This document shows positions 57,516-64,000 of a stretch of 64,000 nt of DNA, piece by piece; positions within the stretch are counted from its first letter, which is position 1, and each line of letters starts with the position of its first letter. Source of the DNA: Cryptomeria japonica. Taxonomy: Eukaryota; Streptophyta; Pinopsida; Cupressales; Cupressaceae. Position numbers and translations under genes: made by a program. The stretch spans positions 440,725,213 to 440,789,212 of the forward strand of contig NC_081407.1 in the NCBI RefSeq assembly GCF_030272615.1. The letters run 5' to 3'. The notes below the pieces were generated by a model. It was not told the DNA's origin. It saw only the letters and a list, made by a program, of their open reading frames with translations, and did not search any database.

Positions 57516-60161
57516 TGTTTAACACAAGATGCCATTGAGAGGGGGGAGGAGTGAATCAGTGGTTTCTAAATTCTTAACCCTTTTAACTCCAAGAGAGATT
57601 ATCGGTTACCAACCTAAGGACCAATAAAACCTACCGGTAAGATAAAACAAGACAACATAATTCAACCACACAAGAGGCACATCACATAACATTGATATAT
57701 ATGAGGAAACCCCAAGATGGGAAAAACCTCACTGACAAATGTTGTTGGAGTCTACTGCTCCAATCCAGCCTCACAATGAAACATTAGTTACAATATTTAG
57801 GGAATTAACCTAAGGAGCACCACGCCTACATTTAGGGCACCAACCCAAGGAGCACCAGCCCCTGATTTAGGGCACCAACCCAAGGAGCACCAACCCCTAC
57901 ACCAAGCTCCAAATTAGTGATCTATAATGAATATTATCAAATACAAAAGTAATAATCTAATTACAAGTGAATCTTGTAACCACTGCATACACTTCACCCT
58001 ATCAGTTTCACTTCTCCTCTACCTTACCGGTTGACTCCTCCTCTTCCTTCTGTCACTCTACCTTTGTTGTATTCTTAGCTAGTTTTCTATCCTCTCCTTT
58101 CTTCTTCTCACTTTCTCTATCTGCTTACATTCATCTACTACTACGAATACACCGGTTCAAACTCTACCGGTTGTCTGTCTCTGTAGCTAGTCACCGGTTG
58201 CCTGTTCTCCCTATCTCTTCTCCTTCTGCTCCACTTATGATTTGTCAACTCTCTTTTGACACTCACTCTCCACCACTTCACTCTCAGCAATCTTCCTTCT
58301 AGTTCTACCACCACCAGTTGTCTTCACTAATGCACTCTTGCAGTTTTAGCGGTTTCTCTGATGTTGCCAGTTAAGCCTCTGCTAAACCCTCTCGGGTTGC
58401 ACCTCCAAAACATAGTCTATATGATCTTTGATGAAGTCTCTGACTGGTTGGCTCTCTACTTCTCTTTCACACTTCACTCTTCAACATTCAATACTTAATC
58501 TTCTGGAAGCATCATCAATCCCCTTTGGTCTTGAATCGACATATTTATACCTAAGTTTTCTTGCCATGATTGACATTCAAACTTATGGTGTGCTAGGGTT
58601 CCTTCATCAAACTCGAGTTAAGCCAAATCCAATCAGATCTCCTTCTAGAGATCAACCACATGCAATGGATCAATCAAACTCTACCAATCCCATTGCATCC
58701 AGAATATGTTTGCCATATTTGGAAAACTTGACAACTTGCACTTGTCAAACACCATGAAGCAATCACACAGATAGCTTCACCTACTCCGATCAACATATGA
58801 ACAAACTACATCGATCATGATGCCAACAAATCCAATCTGTGAGCTCAGATCTATCTCAAGCCACACCCTTCTACTCTCAACACGTGATTCATGCTATCAA
58901 CATTAATGTCAACCAGTTACCACCTACCTCACCAACAATGCACAGTCCATTGGTTTGACACTTGGACTCCATGTGGCATCTCTTTTGATATCCATATTGC
59001 TAAGCCATCTAAGTCAGTTCAGACAAGATCATTGACCAACCACACAACCGGGTTCATACCTACCAGTTCTCTAATCTTGCCAGTTATTCCCTAACCATTC
59101 TACCTTCAAACCTGGACTTTGCTGCTCTTCCAGTGGAACACCTAAATCAACCACTTCACATGTCAAACCATAGCATATTCATCTACATCAGATAGGAGAC
59201 CTTTCACTTCTGAACTTTTTCTTTCTCACTGGTAGACATGCTTACCGGTAACCACCTTGATGACACCATGCCATCAATCTTCAACGGTCTCCATCTTCAA
59301 TCCAATTGCACTCTCTGTCTGTAACTGCTTCAAATTTTCCTTCTTCATCAATAAACCGGTTCTCCTAACAACTGGTTTGTCAAAGTGACAAACCTATCCT
59401 TCCTTCTAAGTACTAGCAACTCATCATGTCTACCCTTTTTGATCCAGTGCACATCTCTAATTTCATGCACCTAAGGCAACTAGTATTTCACTGGTTCATC
59501 TGGTGTGAGCCTTCAATCACCTACCTTTAACTCTTGGCAACCTATCCTAGAGAGATGTAATGCATTTCATGTATATTAGGGGATAAGTTCCACTTATCGA
59601 TGGGAGTGGATCCTTGTCATCTCATTCCACATCTGTCATTGCGTTGATATGCCTTAGCTTACATTAAGCATATACATCTTCAATTAGACACGTGATCCAT
59701 TTGGGCACACTCACTGTTAGTCTTTTCTTCAGCTTGTGATATCTTCTTCATCCGATGACTGCATCTTTATCTGATGGGAGTCCTATTGTTTCACACCCAA
59801 ATATCCAACATCATACCAGTTGCCACTTCTTCATTAGTTCACTCTTGTTACTCACTTGCCAATTGGCAACAATGCACTGCCAACATATCACTTACTGGTT
59901 GTTATCCAATAATGGTCTCAAGTCCTTATGTCTTCAACACAAGCCAACACTAACTTGTGTACTGGTGATTCCAATGATCATTATATGTTAGATGACATTC
60001 TCTTCCTTACCGATGACAAGCTATATCGGTAACCTGCTATACTGGTTGACATCTATGACACCATTACTGGTTGACATCAATGACAACTATACTAACAATA
60101 TCTCATATCGGTTGTCATCCTATACCGGTTGACTTCAATGACAACACAATGCCAATTAACA
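57516..60161 (-). repeat. 5' LTR of the gag-only element
   Basis: 2646 bp, a close copy of 51394-54019 with scattered substitutions. In element orientation it starts TGTTAATTGGCATTGTG, with a short extra AATT compared with the other LTR. A run of small repeats GGAGCACCA(A/C)CCC lies at 57808-57895. Confidence 0.9.
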
Positions 60162-60351
60162 TGACCCCCCTTGAGAAAGAAAAAATTCCATGCGTTTATG
60201 GAACTTTATTCTAATCTTTTGACCTCTAGTTGATCTCCCTCTTTAGACCTACTACATGTCTCACTTTCCTCTTCTCTTCCTAAATTGCCCTCTCTCAAGG
60301 AAGACACATATGACAAATAACTATTTGGTGGTACCTATACTCCATTAAATG

Positions 60352-60830
60352 AGAGAGATAGTTGGGAGAGGTTCAATTGCTATTCTAAGAGGAAATAAAT
60401 TTTACGATTCCATGAAGAGAGATGACAAGAAGCTGTAATAGATAGTTCACCATATCTTGTTTATTTTTTGCAAATGTTGCAATTAGATTTGAGGGTGGTT
60501 TGTCAAAGGTCCATTGCATGGATTGATAATAATGGCTCATACTTTTTCCCTAAATTTATCATTGAGGGTAATGCTGATGAAGAAGTCGGCCCTAAATTTG
60601 ATGTTGAGATTTAAATTCAAATAAGGCCAACTAGGGCCTCAAGTGCTGATAACTATATTACAGTTGCTGCTAATGTGGAGGTTTCAAAAACTGAGCAAGT
60701 TTGTTTTCTTGGTAATTTTGGAGTTTAAAAAACTCATAAAAATAGTCTTCCTTGTCACTTAAAGAATATAGGAGGGTCGAGAAAGTGGAATAAGCTATAC
60801 CAAGTGGATGTCAAGGTAGTTTAGGTGAGA
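60352..60830 (+). pseudogene. RCD1/SRO-like WWE-region fragment inside CACTA copy 2
   Basis: RCD1/SRO proteins are plant PARP-like regulators with an N-terminal WWE domain. One + strand frame runs about 480 bases: DSWERFNCYSKRK, stop, ILRFHEER, then AVIDSSPYLVYFLQMLQLDL, then QRSIAWIDNNGSYFFPKFII, EEVGPKFDVEI, stop, and ADNYITVAANVEVSKTEQVC. The LDFLHMQRLD...PLAWIDN.GKCFFPE stretch of RCD1 is matched by YFLQMLQLD...SIAWIDNNGSYFFPK. About five stops. No catalytic PARP-like domain is present. The frame faces opposite to the SET gene and to the transposase. Copy 1 keeps only the downstream part. Captured host exon is the natural reading. Confidence 0.72.
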
Positions 60831-61334
60831 AAAAAAATCAAAGTTTTGACAAAATATAGTTGCTAAAACCTGGCTTATTATTAAACCACTCAAAGATGGG
60901 TGGAAAGAGAAAGAAGGAAAATAATAAATGGTTTCTATAGGGTGTATTGACTTATACATGTCTATCCATGAGAATAATCATCTCCTTGCCTTTATGTAGA
61001 TTGTGTAGGATCCTTGTCAAAGGGGTTCAAGTTTCTGCATATGTAATTCATTTATCTTATGTTAGCTTACATCTTATATGAAGGTCAATCATAATCAGAT
61101 TTACATTTCACATGATACATATGCTAAAAGTTACATATTAGACAACATGAATAGATTTATTTCTTGTTACAATATGCAATCATCATAGTTTATACCAATA
61201 CTGGAATGAATGGTAAAGAGTATTCTTCAAGATTGTAAAAAATCAATTATTTCATCACACTATAAAATACACAATTAGGGGTAGGTAAAAGTAACTTATT
61301 TACTGATTAGAATCAGGTACATACAACTAAATAC

Positions 61335-61590
61335 ATGGTTTTCTTAAGCATTTTATCAAATGGTCCACTACCTTGCATAGAAAAGGCAATGAGCTATTTG
61401 AAAAAATGTCTCAAAGAAATGTGTTCTCATGGTGATGGAATGCCATGACAATCCATAGTAATTTGACTGTCATGGCATTCCATCACCATAAGACTGCATT
61501 TCTTTAAGGCATTTTTTATGATAGTTTGTTGCCTTGTCTATGTTACCACATTTTCCATACATAGCTTATATTGGTCAAATAGTGCAAAAC
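61335..61590. pseudogene. Two PPR gene fragments in opposite orientation
   Basis: On + from 61335, KGNELFEKMSQRNVFSW, stop, WNAMT is a pentatricopeptide-repeat motif (usual form NELFEKM..RNVVSWNAMI). On - from about 61590, ANISYVWKMW, then HRQGNKLS and KMP, then RNAVLW, stop, WNAMT is another (usual form SLV.MYGKCGNIDKA..LFDKMPQRN..SWNAM). They meet tail to tail at 61451-61467. Both carry the same extra TGATGG, giving W-stop-W. PPR proteins bind organelle RNA; these are scraps. Confidence 0.75.
61400..61518. other. Long hairpin (foldback) of PPR origin
   Basis: Arms 61400-61450 and 61468-61518 (51 bases each) pair around a 17-base loop. The inner 22 bases (61429-61450 with 61468-61489) pair perfectly; the outer 29 have about seven mismatches, most compatible with G:U on one strand. 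Size and pairing fall in the range of plant miRNA or siRNA precursors. Whether it is transcribed is not visible. Confidence 0.85.
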
Positions 61591-61904
61591 ATATATTCAA
61601 CATAGCTTGGCAATATTTATTCGGATCACAAATTCTCTAATTACATATAGAAATGTTTAATATCCCATAGGTCAATTTTGATCATTTCCTTTGTATAGTA
61701 ATTATAAGTAAATGGGATATTATAGTTATATGTAAATGTGATATTTCAATTTCAATTTTTACATATAATTATAATATCCCATATAATAGTTCTTAATATA
61801 AATAACACCCTTTTTAAAGAGTGCAACTCTTCATTATTTTTGCCCTTTGAAAGGGACAGAAACTTCCATAATCGGGTCCGTACTTCTTATTTAAATCAGA
61901 TGTG

Positions 61905-62445
61905 CACTTCTCATTTCCATTCAGGACTAGACACCAAGGAAATAGACAAATGCACTCAGGAACAAAAGATTTAAGGACAAAGGATGAGAAGGTTTTTGAG
62001 GTAATCCTGAGTGGGGATCTGGAACAGATTATAGTGGAGGACTATGAAGCCTCATGGAGACAGAAAAAAGAAGGCATTGGATAGGTACGACTAAGGGAGG
62101 GTATTGATCTAGATTCCAAACCACAAATTTGGATCTGGACTGATAGAGGTGATCATGATAGACGAAAATAAGGCTTCGATTACCATGAATGAAAGGGCAT
62201 TGGGAGAAGGTGACAAGAGATTAGGACACTTCAAATCCAAAGATGGATTTGGTTTTCATGGGATGTCTGATTTCTTTCTCTTTAAGACAGAGCTCGATGT
62301 TTGATAAGGACAAGAAATCAACATCTTGAAAATAGAAGGATCTAATTAGTCTTTTTTGAGATTCTTGCCATTTCAAGGGATCATAAGACTGAGGTTAAAT
62401 AGGAAGGTAGATTGAGAAATGAATGTAGGAGAAGAAATGAGGGAA
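61905..62445 (+). pseudogene. Possible 5' part of the unknown gene remnant
   Basis: Weak coding text, for example DEKVFEVILSGDLEQIIVED followed by YEASWRQKKEGIG (61985-62080), then frame-broken Asp/Arg-rich text. It lies directly upstream of the clearer frame at 62447 and may belong to it. No family recognised. Confidence 0.35.
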
Positions 62446-62446
62446 A

Positions 62447-63001
62447 ATGGTCCATCACTTTGGGTTGAGATGCCTATGTGCGAAGGAGACATTTCAACAA
62501 CAATGTAGGAGACTTTTTAACTTGGATAAGGTCACTTGGGATGCACTATGGTGTCTATCCATGGCTAATTTGGGTGAGGATAGGCACTGGTGTGATGGTT
62601 TCATCTATGAGGTGATTCTATGCCTAATGGTTGACATCCTTGATTCCAAGGAAGCATGCATACAAATGATTGATGGCTTCATAAGATTGGTCGATGGGTA
62701 GGCGGTAGCAAGTGCTATTCTAGACTTGTATTCAAGTGGCCAAACTAGTGTTCTAGATGTGTACTTCTATCCAGAACATTACATAGTGGATCCACCAGAG
62801 GAAGAGTTTGAGTCAGAGGACAAGGATGCTCAAGAGGCCAAGGTTGTGCGAGAAAGGAAGAAGGATTTCATGGCAGAGGCTTGGGAGGTGTTCTGGGTGG
62901 GTGTCAGAAACTATGACTTGGGGTGCTTCAGGAGATTCCTGAACTCAAATGATAATTGGATTAGTGCAACCTTAGTTGTGTATGTGGTGGACATTGGTTG
63001 A
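62447..63001 (+). pseudogene. Unknown gene remnant with acidic C-terminal region
   Basis: MVHHFGLRCLCAKETFQQQC, then LFNLDKVTWDALWCLSMANL, then MVDILDSKEACIQMIDGFIR, an in-frame TAG (62700-62702), then AVASAILDLYSSGQTSVLDV and PPEEEFESEDKDAQEAKVVR, ending MAEAWEVFWVGVRNYDLGCF and a TGA. About 185 codons in one frame with one stop. Family unknown. The order (helical text, then an acidic stretch) resembles the split gene at 37922-45189, also unknown. Confidence 0.5.
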
Positions 63002-63009
63002 AGGCTCGC

Positions 63010-63540
63010 TACAATTTTCCGTTATTTAGAATAGTTTTTTTTCTATTTCTGCTACTATGTAGCTTGAATATAGGATGTAAGGGAGCTATCCCCTTTTGAT
63101 AGGACTTAATAATAATAATAAAAATTATGTAATTACAATACATGTCTGAGTTTCGATCTTCCAGCACGCTTAAGGTTCCTAGTGACAAGATGCGTCGGTC
63201 ACCTCGCACATCACATACGATGTCTTGCCCTAACATTCAATTTATTGTCCATATACAAAAGAAGTACTCAACACAATCCCAACATTCAAAGAAAATCCTT
63301 CAAAGCCTTCATAAAGCATACAAACCCTTGCAATACCAAGAACAAGTCCCTAAAAAACCCTAGAAGATCATTGAAAAGGAAAACAAATAATTCTGATTGT
63401 TTGAAATGCACATAAGATGAAGCTAAGTGATTGCTCACCTGTAAACTAATTTCCCCCTCCTGCAAATCTCCTCTCCTGCATGCAAATGAACTCTTCATTC
63501 ACCACCATCTACGAATCTTCTCTCATGCTTTGCCTTGCGG
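63010..63540. other. Unassigned stretch with a TAA microsatellite
   Basis: A TAATAATAATAATAA run at about 63108-63123. Several short overlapping frames between 63142 and 63498 show no motif. No gene called. Confidence 0.5.
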
Positions 63541-63541
63541 G

Positions 63542-63612
63542 AATGAAGTTTTTCGAAGTCTTTTGCTTTGGGTCATGAGAATGAAGTTTTTCTAAGTCTT
63601 TTGCTTTGCAGA
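63542..63612. repeat. 38-bp tandem duplication
   Basis: GAATGAAGTTTTTC(G/T)AAGTC followed by TTTTGCTTTG occurs twice, about 38 bases apart (63541 and 63579). Confidence 0.9.
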
Positions 63613-64000
63613 GTAATTTCAAATTGAAATTGACCTATGAGATATTGTAATTATATGTAAATGCGATATTTCAATTACATAATTAAATGGGATATTAAAT
63701 GGGATATGTAAAAATTAAAATTGACCTATGGGATATTAAACATTTTTATATGAAATTTTAAGTAAACATTGCCAAGGTATGGGATATTATACATTTCTAT
63801 ATGTAATTATATGTAAAAATAAAAATTGACCTATGGGATATTAAACATTTCTATATTAAAAATTATTTATGATATTTTTCAAAGGTCTATTGCTCACAAC
63901 CTATTAGTACATTGATGCAATTTTTTGTACCACGTTCTACCACTATGTTGTTTTGAGGCTTTTAGTTTGAAAAATAAGTAAGGATAAACATAAAGACAAA

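Larger units (their letters stand above)
51394..60161 (-). mobile_element. Gag-only Copia-type LTR retrotransposon inserted in CACTA copy 2
   Basis: 8768 bp in - orientation. LTRs of 2626 and 2646 bp with TG..CA ends make up 60% of it. The 3.5 kb interior has a primer site, a gag gene and a polypurine tract (TAAAGGGGGAGAT before TGTTGG) but no protease, integrase or reverse transcriptase. The CACTA alignment resumes directly on both sides. A clean target duplication is not seen: the uninterrupted site in copy 1 reads AAGAACATGACC, the flanks here AAGAAA and (AACA)TGACC, so one base may have been lost. Confidence 0.9.
48383..61165 (-). mobile_element. CACTA fragment, copy 2, split by an 8.8 kb LTR element
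   Basis: 48390-51393 aligns with 13345-16437 of copy 1 (about 3.0 kb, many small indels), and 60162-61165 continues the same alignment (copy 1 from 16438). The transposase half is absent, so this is an internal fragment. Its left end cuts into a Copia gag at 48382; the right end near 61165 is uncertain. It keeps a + strand segment of about 220 bp that copy 1 has lost. Confidence 0.88.
61650..63870. repeat. Inverted and direct copies of an AT-rich repeat (AGGTCAATTTT / TATGGGATATT)
   Basis: ATATAGAAATGTTTAATATC followed by CCATAGGTCAATTTT at about 61656-61690 recurs inverted at 63715-63755 and 63825-63860. Partial copies lie at 61700-61795 (mixed orientations) and 63640-63800. The cluster brackets the unknown gene at 62447-63001. 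It could be MITE-like ends or a simple AT-rich tandem family. Confidence 0.75.

Overview
The window looks like a piece of a large, repeat-packed seed-plant nuclear genome, most likely a gymnosperm (inference). The reasons are a Tat-lineage Ty3 element with an antisense gene, a CACTA transposon, a tRNA-derived SINE, long nested LTR elements without pol, and only broken pieces of host genes (SPT6, a PPR gene, an RCD1-like gene). I see no intact host gene and no rRNA or tRNA gene. Every coding region but one short unknown frame carries stops or frameshifts.

Layout. 1-7.5 kb: 3' half of a Tat-type Ty3/gypsy element: RNase H and integrase on +, a long spacer, a spliced plant-mobile-domain (PMD) gene on the - strand, a polypurine tract and the 3' LTR. 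7.5-12.7 kb: unassigned, with local tandem repeats. About 12.7-22.3 kb: a degenerate CACTA (En/Spm-like) transposon on the - strand with TNP2 transposase, DUF4218/DUF4216 regions, a SET-domain gene and a second transposon protein; a SINE sits inside it. 23-27 kb: an unknown broken + strand gene of retroelement type. 28.1-34.9 kb: seven tandem copies of an SPT6 gene segment, one split by a 2.8 kb LTR element. 36.8-37.5 kb: an open - strand frame of unknown function. 37.9-45.2 kb: an unknown + strand gene split by a 6.6 kb LTR element with a perfect target duplication. 45.4-48.4 kb: a solo LTR, a Ty3 pol scrap, and the LTR and gag start of a Copia element. 48.4-61.2 kb: a second fragment of the same CACTA family, which keeps the SET gene and a better-preserved RCD1-like WWE segment on the opposite strand; an 8.8 kb gag-only Copia-type element is inserted in it. 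61.3-64 kb: a foldback made from two PPR gene fragments, an unknown + strand gene remnant, and inverted copies of an AT-rich repeat.

How the parts fit. Almost everything is transposable-element biology. Three LTR elements (28.8, 38.2 and 51.4 kb) are complete from end to end, lie in - orientation, have a primer site resembling initiator tRNA-Met, and encode no reverse transcriptase or integrase, so they would need enzymes supplied by other elements. The nesting gives relative ages: the SPT6 array is older than the 28.8 kb element, the split gene at 37.9 kb is older than the 38.2 kb element, and CACTA copy 2 is older than the 51.4 kb element. The most interesting points are the CACTA family that carries a SET gene together with an RCD1-like fragment, the PPR-derived hairpin, the SPT6 array with dimer structure, and the antisense PMD gene with a recognisable promoter, exon and splice structure.
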